From an uncultured Bacteroides sp. (GTDB lineage: Bacteria; Bacteroidota; Bacteroidia; Bacteroidales; Bacteroidaceae), in assembly GCA_900551445.1 (NCBI GenBank), contig URWA01000015.1, positions 16,266 to 80,265 of the forward strand: a DNA stretch of 64,000 nucleotides, written 5' to 3'. Position 1 is the stretch's first letter. Every line of letters starts with the position of its first letter. Made by a program: the position numbers and the translations under genes. This document shows, in pieces, positions 32,418-41,932 of the stretch. The notes below the pieces were generated by a model. The model searched no databases. It saw nothing but the letters and a program-made list of their open reading frames with translations, and was not told the DNA's origin.

Positions 32418-34763
32418 TCAGAATTTTATCTGTGCGGAGAATTCCACCGTGAACGGGCGGATATAACTTCCGGCCATAACCGTATTTGCATATTTTCCAG
32501 CGTCCTCCTTTGTCACCAGTTCTGCTCCGGCAATACTACCTTTCGCACCTGTCTGGTTCAGGAAGTTGACAACCGAACAGCCCAATGACAGTTTTTTGTT
32601 TACCTGCCAGTTCAACCCACCGAAAGTTTCCCAACGGCCATTGAAGTAATAGGCATCGTTGATATTGGCATAAGTCTTGCTAAAGTAACGGAAACTGGTC
32701 CAGATTTTCAAATCCTTCGTAATCATATAGCTCGGGTCTATTTCCACAATCACCTGAGGAATTTCTGCTACGATGTTACCAGTAGCATTAATCTGCCCCA
32801 CATAACCGTCAGAGAATGTCACTGAAGTCTCATATTTCTTGTAAGTCGGCTTCTGATAAGTGAAAAGGAAGTGCAAATCGAATCCTTTAAACGGATGTGT
32901 CACCACGTCAGTAGTCCAACCCAACGTCTTGATGTCATAAGTCAGCGGTGCGGCCAAAATTTCATTTTCACCATTGATACTATGCTGTAAGTTCAAGGTA
33001 GAGTTGTTGTTGGTCTTCGAAATGTAAGAGAACAAAGAAGTCAAACTCAACCATTCATTGTTGTAATAAATACCCACACGTCCCAGAGGCACTGAAATCT
33101 TGTCCACATTCGGCGATACAGCCGGTGCAAAATTCTCCAGTTTCGGATGTTGTGTAATATAAGTGAAGTCACCGGTAAATCCGAATTCTTTCGTCAGTTT
33201 ATAAGTTGCAGCCGCACTCAACGCATAGTTGAACCAGTCATAATCCATCGGAGTCGGCGCGATGACTGTTCCGTTAGGAGCTGTAGCCCCCAAATGATAG
33301 TCGGCAAAACGTCCCACGAAGTTACCGTCGGCATCTTTTACGGCTGCATTGTTTCCACGAAGTGCCTGATACTCCAGACGTGCACCATAGTAAAGGTTGA
33401 ATTTGTCTGTCACATCCCAGTCATGAGTGAAATACACAGCCAATTTATTTTCGTGACCCTTATAATATTCTGATGCATTCTTGTTGAAATCGTAGTAATA
33501 ACCATTACCATCATACGAACGAGAAGTAGAAGTCGCATAATCCGGATTGTACAAACGAACCGGATAACTTCCATCGGTAGGAACTGACTGGTCATACATC
33601 GTGGTATTAGATGCATAGTCTATGTCATAATACCATTCGTTCAATCCCAAACGCCAAGTTCCGTTCGACAACTTACGGGACAACTCTGTAGTAAACATAA
33701 ACTCATCAATAAATCCACGATTCAGACATGACATACGGCTCTGCACATATTCTCCGTTGTATGCCTGCATGCGACCATCTTCACCTTCATACTGATAATT
33801 GATGCTGCTGTTTGCACGTTGTGAAAGTTCCATCGGAGTCTGGTACACACAAGCACCGGTAGAATGGTCATACTTCATGATCACTTTCCAAGACAATCCG
33901 TTGTCCCAGTTATAATTGTTCATCAATGACACTTCACTACCCTTGTTCTGTACCGCATCATACAAACTAGTCTTCTTCAACTCACCGGTTTTCATGTCAC
34001 GGTATATCATTTCATTGTCTACCGGCAAGTATGAAGTCGTACCCAAAGCGAAAGCGCCCAACTCTCTCACACTACCATCACCCACATAAACAAACGGTGC
34101 AGACTGAGTAGCATACATATACACCGGATGACTATTGCTGTAATGATACATAGCCGTAAATTCACCGCGGTTCTGATTGTAAAGCTTCGTCAAAGCAAAC
34201 TTGTAAATCTGAGTACGGTCCTGGAAAGGAGTCGATTTGATTTTGAACGTTCCCGGGTCGAAATCCTGGTAAATACTTCCACTATAGAACCAATCCTTGG
34301 CAATCTCTCCATTCAGGTTCAACGAGATTTCCTGCATCCCAAAATGGTTTGATTTGTAGTTCAACGTACCATTGAATCCTTTTTGCCCCAACTGAGTAAA
34401 AGAGTTCACCGCATAGCCAATATTTCCCGTCGTAATGGCTGTTTCTGAAATTTTCAGCAACCCGACATGACTCAAGCTGGCATCTGCTCGCCACAGTGAA
34501 TTCACACTGTGAGGATTGGTAGCAAAGGTTACCGGAACTCCGTTTTCAAGCACATTCACATCCGCAGAGGGCAAACCAATTTGAATTTCACGAGGTCCAT
34601 TCGCACTGGCAGCATTCAACATTACATTACGGTTTCCTTCTTCCTTAGAACTACCGTCATTTGAGGATTTGTTGTCTTGTGCATATCCATTCACACAAGC
34701 CAAAGCGAGCAGCAACACTGCAGCTCCCATACGATTAGAAAACTGTTTTTTATCGGCCTTCAT
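32418..34763 (-). CDS. TonB-dependent receptor-like outer-membrane protein without a SusD partner
   Basis: This 781-residue protein has a signal peptide (about 1-27, ending VNGYAQDNK). A short Ser/Asn-rich spacer leads to a plug-like domain (about 45-130, with REIQIGLPSADVNVLENGVP). The rest is a long run of beta-strand pairs ending in YIRPFTVEFSAQIKF, typical of a 22-strand barrel. The N-terminal CarboxypepD-like domain of SusC is missing, no TonB box is obvious, and no SusD gene follows. It is about 240 residues shorter than SusC. It could import a second sugar or oligosaccharide, or serve as a non-Sus receptor. The ATG at 34763 is preferred to an upstream TTG (34775). It is the first gene of its unit, under a shared operator. 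Confidence 0.75.
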   Translation of the reverse strand: MKADKKQFSNRMGAAVLLLALACVNGYAQDNKSSNDGSSKEEGNRNVMLNAASANGPREIQIGLPSADVNVLENGVPVTFATNPHSVNSLWRADASLSHVGLLKISETAITTGNIGYAVNSFTQLGQKGFNGTLNYKSNHFGMQEISLNLNGEIAKDWFYSGSIYQDFDPGTFKIKSTPFQDRTQIYKFALTKLYNQNRGEFTAMYHYSNSHPVYMYATQSAPFVYVGDGSVRELGAFALGTTSYLPVDNEMIYRDMKTGELKKTSLYDAVQNKGSEVSLMNNYNWDNGLSWKVIMKYDHSTGACVYQTPMELSQRANSSINYQYEGEDGRMQAYNGEYVQSRMSCLNRGFIDEFMFTTELSRKLSNGTWRLGLNEWYYDIDYASNTTMYDQSVPTDGSYPVRLYNPDYATSTSRSYDGNGYYYDFNKNASEYYKGHENKLAVYFTHDWDVTDKFNLYYGARLEYQALRGNNAAVKDADGNFVGRFADYHLGATAPNGTVIAPTPMDYDWFNYALSAAATYKLTKEFGFTGDFTYITQHPKLENFAPAVSPNVDKISVPLGRVGIYYNNEWLSLTSLFSYISKTNNNSTLNLQHSINGENEILAAPLTYDIKTLGWTTDVVTHPFKGFDLHFLFTYQKPTYKKYETSVTFSDGYVGQINATGNIVAEIPQVIVEIDPSYMITKDLKIWTSFRYFSKTYANINDAYYFNGRWETFGGLNWQVNKKLSLGCSVVNFLNQTGAKGSIAGAELVTKEDAGKYANTVMAGSYIRPFTVEFSAQIKF

Positions 34764-34816
34764 AGCATGAATCAATTAGCATGTTAGCATGAAAGTTGTT
34801 TTTATTTTGTTTGCTG

Positions 34817-34824
34817 CAAAAATA
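34817..34824 (-). promoter_or_regulatory. -7 promoter element for the second receptor gene
   Basis: On the minus strand TATTTTTG fits TAnnTTTG, 54 bases before the ATG. The 58-bp inverted repeat begins 30 bases upstream of its end, at the place of the -33 region. Confidence 0.65.
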
Positions 34825-34853
34825 GGGAATTGACTATTTGTAAAACATAAGGA

Positions 34854-34911
34854 ATGTTACATCCTGTGACAATATTGTTGCATGCAACATAATTGCAACA
34901 GGATGAAACAT
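34854..34911 (-). promoter_or_regulatory. 58-bp inverted repeat, copy B, probable activator site of the PUL
   Basis: The half-sites ATGTTaCATC (34854-34863) and GATGAAACAT (34902-34911) frame inner arms CAATATTGTTG and CAACATAATTG around CATG. It is 44 of 58 identical by eye to copy A at 41834-41891 and lies at the same distance from the -7 element. Binding by the AraC domain of the hybrid sensor is an inference. Confidence 0.75.
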
Positions 34912-34969
34912 TTCTGTTAACAAAGCGAATAGTCTGCTTTTTCCACTATTTCCTCACAGAAATAGCCGC

Positions 34970-36775
34970 TTACTTCAGTTTATATACCTGCAAAGTCTTG
35001 ACGCTGTAACCTGCTTTATCTGATTCGAACAGCATCTTGTTGTAAGGTACAGACGGGAACACCAAATTGGTCATCACAAATTTACCGTCTTCTCCAAATG
35101 CTTCGATGCTTGAACAGTCTACAAACAGACGCAATGTCAATTCTTTGTCCGCAGTTGCAGGAGCCACTGTGACAGCAGGGAAATCGCTGCTGAAATCCAC
35201 TTTTCCGCTCTTGCTGCGATCCATCACAAACTGCTTGCGTGGCACATCGTAATACATGGAAACCTTCTCTCCTTTCTCGTTCAACAGGCAGAATGAAATC
35301 TTTGAGGCGCCCGCATTCTGAATCACCATCTCAATCTCATAAGCTCCCTTGTTGTCTTTCAACAAGCTTGCCACTTCATGAAGACCAGCTACCTTGAATG
35401 AAGGCACAGAAACCTTCTCACCACGAGCTTTCTTGATTTCCTTGGAAGGAGTACTCTTCAGATACAGTTCTCCCCCTTCACGATAAATTGTCAAATCGCG
35501 CGCAATGGTATTAGCGCTGCGGTACTGACGGGTCGGCACATTGTTGGCATATTGCCAGTTGCTCATCCATCCCAAAGCCACGCAACGGCCTTCAGGTGCA
35601 TTGTTCCAAGTGACAGTGGCATAATTGTCCTTACCCCAGTCCATCCATTTGGTCTGTGTCGGGAATTCGTTCACGAACTTCTTTCCATCAAATGAACCGA
35701 TAAAATATTGTGCGGCGCTACCCCCGAAAGGACCACCCGGATTCAGGTTACAAATCAGCACCCATTTCTTCTCACGGGTACCTTCTACCGGAAGTTCCAC
35801 CAGATCCGGACATTCCCATACACCTCCGTGAGCACCCTGCATGGCACCAAATTCACTTTCTTTTTTCCAATCCTTCAGGTTAGCAGAAGAATAAATCTCC
35901 ATATGCTGACCTACCGCCAAAATCATACACCAATGTTTGCCCGGTGCATACCAGAACACTTTCGGATCACGGAAGTCTTTCTCTTCAGAAGTCACGATCG
36001 GATTTCCTTCATATTTTGTAAAAGTCTTTCCATTGTCCAGACTATAAGCCATGCTCTCTGCCTGCACGTCTCCCCAAGGAGTAGACTTGGCAGAAGTATA
36101 GAAGGCCACTATGGCATCCTTACCAAAGCCTGCCGTATTCTCATGGTCTACTACACACGAACCGCTGAAAATAGCGCCCCATGCATCCGGAACGATGGCA
36201 CAACCTTCAAATGTCCAATGTGCCAGATCGGTACTGGTAGAATGTCCCCAGTGCATGTTTCCCCATACAGAACCGTAAGGATTGTACTGGAAATACAGAT
36301 GATAAACTCCATCTTTATAGAACATACCGTTCGGGTCATTCATCCAGCCGTATGCCGGTGTGTGATGATAAACCGGACGGAAACTTTCCTTGTTCGCCAT
36401 ATCGAAAGAATCAGACAGCTTCAGTTCTTTCCAACAAAGTGCATTTTCAGGAACTCCCTGTATGTCGATAGAAATGTGTTGTCCTTTATAAGCCGACAAC
36501 GCAAATGGAACGTATGAGTCTACTCTTTCACGTGCCAAACGCACATTCATGAAAGTACCTTCCTGTTCATTATCCTTTACCACACAAATTTTACCTTCCG
36601 GTGCATCATCCTGTATAGGAAGAATCAGATAGTTTTCTTTCACATCCAGAGAAACAATACTCTGTTCACTTACCAGATGACGAACTGTCCACGCAGATTC
36701 CGCTTGCACAATAGGAGCCATTCCTAAGAAAAGTCCTAAAAGGGCTGCTTTCATTGTATAGGCATACTTTCTCAT
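34970..36775 (-). CDS. GH32 fructan hydrolase, periplasmic
   Basis: This 601-residue exported enzyme has a type I signal peptide (1-25, ending VQAE) with no lipobox Cys. The GH32 motifs are complete: HHTPAYGWMNDPNGMFYKDG with nucleophile Asp147 and the normal Pro, RDPKVFW for the stabiliser Asp, and VWECPDL with acid/base Glu321. The C-terminal sandwich ends KTLQVYKLK. It is about 48 per cent similar by eye to the lipoprotein GH32 in this locus, so the two are paralogues. It follows SusD after an 85-base gap and should clip fructose from imported oligosaccharides. Exo-acting on inulin or levan is a guess from its periplasmic location. Confidence 0.93.
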   Translation of the reverse strand: MRKYAYTMKAALLGLFLGMAPIVQAESAWTVRHLVSEQSIVSLDVKENYLILPIQDDAPEGKICVVKDNEQEGTFMNVRLARERVDSYVPFALSAYKGQHISIDIQGVPENALCWKELKLSDSFDMANKESFRPVYHHTPAYGWMNDPNGMFYKDGVYHLYFQYNPYGSVWGNMHWGHSTSTDLAHWTFEGCAIVPDAWGAIFSGSCVVDHENTAGFGKDAIVAFYTSAKSTPWGDVQAESMAYSLDNGKTFTKYEGNPIVTSEEKDFRDPKVFWYAPGKHWCMILAVGQHMEIYSSANLKDWKKESEFGAMQGAHGGVWECPDLVELPVEGTREKKWVLICNLNPGGPFGGSAAQYFIGSFDGKKFVNEFPTQTKWMDWGKDNYATVTWNNAPEGRCVALGWMSNWQYANNVPTRQYRSANTIARDLTIYREGGELYLKSTPSKEIKKARGEKVSVPSFKVAGLHEVASLLKDNKGAYEIEMVIQNAGASKISFCLLNEKGEKVSMYYDVPRKQFVMDRSKSGKVDFSSDFPAVTVAPATADKELTLRLFVDCSSIEAFGEDGKFVMTNLVFPSVPYNKMLFESDKAGYSVKTLQVYKLK

Positions 36776-36860
36776 AAAATAAATTTGTTATTGGTCATTA
36801 TAAACTAATAACTTTCCCCTCCCTCCCCTTGCAAGGGAGGAAAAGGAAAGTCAGAATTAA

Positions 36861-38600
36861 TTATTCATATCCTTTATTCTGTGTGTACAATCCAGGAATA
36901 TAGAACATCTGGTTGTAAGGCACAGGGAAGAATTCGTTCTTCTCAGGAGTGAAATGAGCATCCTTGTAATACTGTCCATAAGGCTGACCCTCATATACAT
37001 CATTCTGTTCGGTCTGGAAGTACGCATTCAAAGTCTTTGAAGCAATACCCCAACGACGCAAATCAAAGAAACGTCCGTTTTCCATGGCCATTTCCAGACG
37101 ACGTTCCCAACGCAGACATTTACGGGCAATTTCCTTGTTAGAGAAATAACCTTCAGGATAGAGTGCAATCTCACACTGATCTTTCGCATAGCTGATATGC
37201 TTGTCGACTGACTGTGCAGCACGGTTACGGATAGCATTCACGATGTCCTCTGCTTCGCTCAATCTGTTCAGTTCGATCAATGCTTCCGCACGCATCAGCA
37301 TCACGTCCGTGTAACGGAAAACATAATCATTCATTGCAAAAGCTTGCCATGAACCATTATAGGTCTCTCCTTCAGAACGTTGTGGCACTTCCTTCAAAGA
37401 AGTATAATATCCGTAAGTATTCGGCGTACGTGAGTTGGCAGTAGTCATCGTATATTCAGCTTCATACTTGTAAGGGAAGGTCGGCATACCTACAGTGTGA
37501 AACAAACGCGGATCCCATTTCTGACTGGTCGGCTGACCGTTGATCGGATAGTCAATCTCATTATTATAGTCATCAAACATCGGCAGACCGTTCTTCGTTT
37601 TGAAGGCGTTCACCAAATTCTGAGACGGCTTGTGGAAGTCCCATCCGCAAGACCACATCTGCCAGCAACCATTCAGCATGTTCGACCAGTTGGCACGTCC
37701 GTAAGTGGTATTGTCATCTTCATAATCAGAACATTGGACAGCAAAAACAGACTCCTTACTGTTTTTATAAGCAGGCAAGAAAATGTCACCATAATCTTGC
37801 AGATATCCATAATCAGATGACACCACATCATCCGTATAGTCTATCACCTTCTGCATGTATTCAGTGCTGATATAACCGTCACCGGTAGTGGCTTCGTAAC
37901 CGTCACCCCATGCTAACGTCAGATAACATTTAGCCAAATAAGCGGCAGCCGCTACTTTGTTAGCCCGACCGTCTTCACCCGGTTCTTTCACCGGCAACAC
38001 ATCATAAGCTGCTTTGAAATCATCAATCACCTTCTGGAACAGCTGTTGATAATTCAAGGCTGTATTGCTGACCTTTTCATACGAATTATTTTCGACTACT
38101 TGTTCGTCAATCCAAGGAATCTGACGGAACACAGTCAGCAGTTTAAAATAGAAATGTCCACGCAAGAATCGCATTTCAGCCACACGCTGTGCCTTTACAT
38201 CTTCGCCCAGCTGATCGCCATTGCGTTCCAGCGCAATCAACGCACGGTTGCAACGAGAAATGGCCACATACAAACGATACCAAAGTTCATCCATCTCACC
38301 CGGAGTAGTAGGAGTCAGCGTAGTCCAGATATCAAAGGCATGATAACCTGTATCTGTAGTTCCAGAACCACCTTTCAGACAGTCATCTGAACTCACGTCA
38401 CCATAAGGGAACAAGTTGAACGGGTAAGTGTACCAGCAGTCTCCCAACATGGCGTAAGCCGCATTCACCATTTTCTCCGGATCTGAGAAAGCCTTATCTT
38501 CGTCTACTACTGCAGTCGGAGTATAATTCAAAAAATCTTCACAGCTACTCAATGACAAACCGAGTGCACAAGCTGCCAGCAATATATATTTTTTCATCAT
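36861..38600 (-). CDS. susD: SusD-like glycan-binding lipoprotein
   Basis: This 579-residue surface lipoprotein has a lipobox with Cys20 in LSLSSCEDF. The SusD body has DCWYTYPFNLFPYGDVSSDD, the helical TPR repeats (VAEMRFLRGHFYFKLLTVF at about 155-175) and a C-terminal block with NEFFPVPYNQMFYIPGL, the usual ending of the family. It captures the oligosaccharide and closes over SusC like a lid. It starts 16 bases after the susC stop, so both are coexpressed. Specificity for fructans or galactosyl-sucrose is inferred from the enzyme genes. Confidence 0.95.
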   Translation of the reverse strand: MMKKYILLAACALGLSLSSCEDFLNYTPTAVVDEDKAFSDPEKMVNAAYAMLGDCWYTYPFNLFPYGDVSSDDCLKGGSGTTDTGYHAFDIWTTLTPTTPGEMDELWYRLYVAISRCNRALIALERNGDQLGEDVKAQRVAEMRFLRGHFYFKLLTVFRQIPWIDEQVVENNSYEKVSNTALNYQQLFQKVIDDFKAAYDVLPVKEPGEDGRANKVAAAAYLAKCYLTLAWGDGYEATTGDGYISTEYMQKVIDYTDDVVSSDYGYLQDYGDIFLPAYKNSKESVFAVQCSDYEDDNTTYGRANWSNMLNGCWQMWSCGWDFHKPSQNLVNAFKTKNGLPMFDDYNNEIDYPINGQPTSQKWDPRLFHTVGMPTFPYKYEAEYTMTTANSRTPNTYGYYTSLKEVPQRSEGETYNGSWQAFAMNDYVFRYTDVMLMRAEALIELNRLSEAEDIVNAIRNRAAQSVDKHISYAKDQCEIALYPEGYFSNKEIARKCLRWERRLEMAMENGRFFDLRRWGIASKTLNAYFQTEQNDVYEGQPYGQYYKDAHFTPEKNEFFPVPYNQMFYIPGLYTQNKGYE

Positions 38601-38615
38601 TTCCTTTATTTTAAA

Positions 38616-41600
38616 TTAGAAACCAATTTGTAAACCAAATGATACAGAAGTTGCAAGCGGATAATTCCAGTTCGGGTTTTCCGGATCCGGACAAGTCAGA
38701 CTCTTGCTCTTGATAGTCAGCAGATTCTGACCTGACAGATAGATTCTTGCGCTAGACATCTTAAACTTAGACAAGAAAGTAGTAGGTACCGTGTATCCAA
38801 ATTGGAGGGTACGCAATTTCATGTATGACCCATTTTCTACATAGTAGCTGGAAGCTCTACCTTCATCTGCAGTGTTATTGGTAGTCAAAGCCGGAATAGT
38901 AGAACTTGTGTTGTTCGTATTCCAAGCACCCAGCAAACGGGTTCCTTTGTTAGAACCGGCATCCACAATACTCCAGAAGTCTGTCTGTGCTTTCTGGTTG
39001 TTATATACATCCTGGTCGCAAACACCTTGCCAGAACATCGTCAAATCGAAGTTCTTGTAGTTCAACGCGATATTCAAACCATAAGAGAAAGCAGGAACCG
39101 GATTATAGATCCACTCCTGGTCATCCTGAGTAATGATGCTGTTTCCATCTACATCTTTATATTTCAAGCCACCTACACGGGCATTTGCCTGTCCGGAAGC
39201 ATCCACTTCAGCCTGGTTCTGGAACAATCCTTCTACGATATATCCTACTGAAGAACCATAAGGCATGCCAGATTGTACCAAGTTTTCTCTTGAAGTATGA
39301 GCATAAGCTCCGGTAGTAGTCGACGGCAGATAAGTAACCTTGTTACGGAAGAAGTCTACATTGGCACTGACGTCCAAGCCCAGTCCACAAGCCAGTGACT
39401 TACGGTATCCTACATTGAATTCCATACCCCAGTTGCGCAAAGAAGGACCGTTCAACCAAGAATTACCACCTTCACCAATGGCACCCAGATAAGCCGGATT
39501 GATCAACATGTCACCTACATTCTTCACATATCCATCAATCGTACCATACAAACTGCCGTTCAAGAGTGTAAAGTCGGTACCTACGTTATACTGTGTAGCA
39601 GATTCCCATTTCAAGTTAGGATTGGCAAGCTGAGTTGCACGATATCCTGAAGGGAAGGTTCCAGAGCCCTGAAGATACAAGTCGTATGCCGTTGAAGTCA
39701 CACGATCCAATCCGTAATCCACTACATACAAACCAAACTGTGCATTGTTATCAATTGCCTGGTTACCAGTTTGTCCCCAAGACAATCTCACTTTCCAGTC
39801 ATCCATCCAGCTTGCCTTGATCCATTTAGATACACGCAAACCCAATGTGGCTGCCGGGAAAGTACCCCAACGGTGACCTTTACCAAAACGAGAAGAACCA
39901 TCTTGACGAATCGTAAATGAAGCCAAAACCAAGTCATCAAAGTTATAGTCAATCTTACCAAAGAAAGAGGCCAGACGATAACCAACTTTCGCACCTGTAT
40001 TCTTCATGACGCCCGTAGCAGCGTTCGGCCACATATAATCTACATCTTCCAATGCATAACCTTCTGAATAAGCACCGAATTCAAGTGAACTTTGCTTTGA
40101 CAATTCAGATCCCAGCAAAACATTGAAATCATGTTTCTTCGCAATATTGAAATTGTAGTTGATGGTATTTGACCATGTCCAGTTCACTTCATTCTTATTG
40201 GTCAATGTCGTCTTCGCGATGTCATTGTTGACAATATCAGAATGGAAAGTATGCGTCATTGAGTTAATGAGCGAGTTATACGTATCGATACCGAAGTTAG
40301 AACGGAATACAAAACCTTTGAAAGGCTTGATATCGATATATCCGTTACCAAACAAACGCCAGTAGTCCAAATGATTGTCTTTGTTATGATACAGTTCACG
40401 CATCGGGTTCTGACGGTCACTCATACCACCCACCGGACCAGAGAAAGTGGTTCCATCTTCTTCATATACCGGTACAATCGGCGCCATCTTCAATGCATTT
40501 TCCATCGGGGCACAATCCACCTGGCTTGAATAAGTCACTGTGAAGTTCTCACCGATAGTAATATACTTGTTCACATTGTATGAAGAGTTCATACGGGCAG
40601 AGATATTCTCAAAATCCGTATATTTCAAGATACCGTTGTTCTTCTTGTAACCCAATGAGAACATGGTAGAATGTTTGTCATTCGCATGAGAAAGAGAAAT
40701 GTCATAATTCTGCGAAAAACCGACTCTTGAAATTTCATTCAACCAGTCTGTATCTGCATAACGCATCGTCTTCTTGCTGTTGATATATCCGTCGTACAAA
40801 CCATTGACCGTATAATTCACATACTCGCTGGTACTTGGATTCCACACTGTAATCGGTGTACCTGAAGCTGCGTTCAAATTCAAACCATAGTTGCTGGCAT
40901 ACGCTACCGGATCCAATCCGTCATTCAATGCGGCCTGTGCCATGGCTGTAGCATATTCCGATGAATTACAAACATTCATCAATGACTGAGAAGAATAGAA
41001 CTGGGCAGTCAAGTTTGCAGAAAAATCTACCTTTACCTTATCTGCTTTCTTACCTTTTTTAGTCGTAATGATGATTACACCATTCGAAGCTCGTGAACCA
41101 TAGATAGAGGCAGAAGCCGCATCCTTCAACACCTGCATACTCTCAATATCATTGGCGTTCAATGAATTCAGAGACATGTTGGTAGGCACACCATCAATCA
41201 CATAAAGCGGATCCTGAGAAGAGTTAAATGAACCGATACCACGAATACGTACCGTAGCCGTACCACTCGGAGAGCCGTTGGTCGTAACTGTCATACCAGC
41301 CACTTTTCCTTGCAAAGCTTTCATCGGGTCTGGGTCTGGAGCCGTTTTCAACGCATCTGTAGAAACCACAGCCACAGAACCGGTCAAATCAGCCTTACGC
41401 TGGGTGGTATAACCTGTTACCACTACTTCCTGCAACATTTCGGCGTCTTCTTCCAGTACCACCTTCATCACACTGCTGGCTTTTAAGTTTTGGGTTTTAA
41501 AACCTACATAAGAAATAGCGATTTCAGCACCTTGTTTTACCGATAAAACGAATTTACCATCAAGATCCGTAATCGTACCATTTGTCGTACCTTTTTCCAG

Positions 41601-41738
41601 TACAGAAGCTCCAATAATAGGTTCACCATCGGACTTTGAAATAACAGTCCCCTCGACCTGCAAACTTTGCGCTTGCAATACCATACACACCATTGAGAAC
41701 AGGAGTGTAAATAGAAATGCTAGTTTATTGCTTTTCAT
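38616..41738 (-). CDS. susC: SusC-like TonB-dependent outer-membrane transporter
   Basis: This 1040-residue protein has a signal peptide (1-23, ending VLQAQ). It has a CarboxypepD-regulatory-like domain (VEGTVISKSDGEPIIGASV, about 28-100), the SusC linker VVVTGYTTQRKADLTGSVAV with the TonB-box-like segment, and the plug domain (VRIRGIGSFNSSQDPLYVID, IESMQVLKDAASASIYGSRA). The barrel follows and ends YPLATSVSFGLQIGF. It imports oligosaccharides across the outer membrane using TonB energy. It heads the susC-susD-GH32 unit, with a -7 element 59 bases upstream of its start and the 58-bp repeat upstream of that. Confidence 0.96.
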   Translation of the reverse strand: MKSNKLAFLFTLLFSMVCMVLQAQSLQVEGTVISKSDGEPIIGASVLEKGTTNGTITDLDGKFVLSVKQGAEIAISYVGFKTQNLKASSVMKVVLEEDAEMLQEVVVTGYTTQRKADLTGSVAVVSTDALKTAPDPDPMKALQGKVAGMTVTTNGSPSGTATVRIRGIGSFNSSQDPLYVIDGVPTNMSLNSLNANDIESMQVLKDAASASIYGSRASNGVIIITTKKGKKADKVKVDFSANLTAQFYSSQSLMNVCNSSEYATAMAQAALNDGLDPVAYASNYGLNLNAASGTPITVWNPSTSEYVNYTVNGLYDGYINSKKTMRYADTDWLNEISRVGFSQNYDISLSHANDKHSTMFSLGYKKNNGILKYTDFENISARMNSSYNVNKYITIGENFTVTYSSQVDCAPMENALKMAPIVPVYEEDGTTFSGPVGGMSDRQNPMRELYHNKDNHLDYWRLFGNGYIDIKPFKGFVFRSNFGIDTYNSLINSMTHTFHSDIVNNDIAKTTLTNKNEVNWTWSNTINYNFNIAKKHDFNVLLGSELSKQSSLEFGAYSEGYALEDVDYMWPNAATGVMKNTGAKVGYRLASFFGKIDYNFDDLVLASFTIRQDGSSRFGKGHRWGTFPAATLGLRVSKWIKASWMDDWKVRLSWGQTGNQAIDNNAQFGLYVVDYGLDRVTSTAYDLYLQGSGTFPSGYRATQLANPNLKWESATQYNVGTDFTLLNGSLYGTIDGYVKNVGDMLINPAYLGAIGEGGNSWLNGPSLRNWGMEFNVGYRKSLACGLGLDVSANVDFFRNKVTYLPSTTTGAYAHTSRENLVQSGMPYGSSVGYIVEGLFQNQAEVDASGQANARVGGLKYKDVDGNSIITQDDQEWIYNPVPAFSYGLNIALNYKNFDLTMFWQGVCDQDVYNNQKAQTDFWSIVDAGSNKGTRLLGAWNTNNTSSTIPALTTNNTADEGRASSYYVENGSYMKLRTLQFGYTVPTTFLSKFKMSSARIYLSGQNLLTIKSKSLTCPDPENPNWNYPLATSVSFGLQIGF

Positions 41739-41796
41739 TTACGCATAAGATTAAGTTAAACATAAAGATTGTCTCTCACCATTTTTAACAGCGCTG

Positions 41797-41804
41797 CAAA
41801 TGTA
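41797..41804 (-). promoter_or_regulatory. -7 promoter element of susC
   Basis: On the minus strand TACATTTG fits TAnnTTTG, 59 bases before the ATG. There is no good -33 TTTG at 19-21 bases, as expected for a promoter that needs an activator. Confidence 0.65.
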
Positions 41805-41833
41805 CCCCACCTCTATCAAAAGGTATATAAAAA

Positions 41834-41891
41834 ATGTTTCATCCTCGAACAATTATGTTACATGAAACATAGTTGTTCAAAGATGAAACAT
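41834..41891 (-). promoter_or_regulatory. 58-bp inverted repeat, copy A, probable activator site of susC
   Basis: ATGTTTCATC (41834-41843) and GATGAAACAT (41882-41891) are perfect complements. The inner arms GAACAATTATGTT and AAACATAGTTGTTC are nearly so, around the loop ACATG. It begins 30 bases upstream of the -7 element end, as for copy B. It could also fold as a long RNA hairpin if transcribed, but it lies upstream of the likely start site. Confidence 0.75.
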
Positions 41892-41932
41892 TCGTACAAC
41901 AAACCCGCTTCCAACAAGGAAGTCATTTGTAA

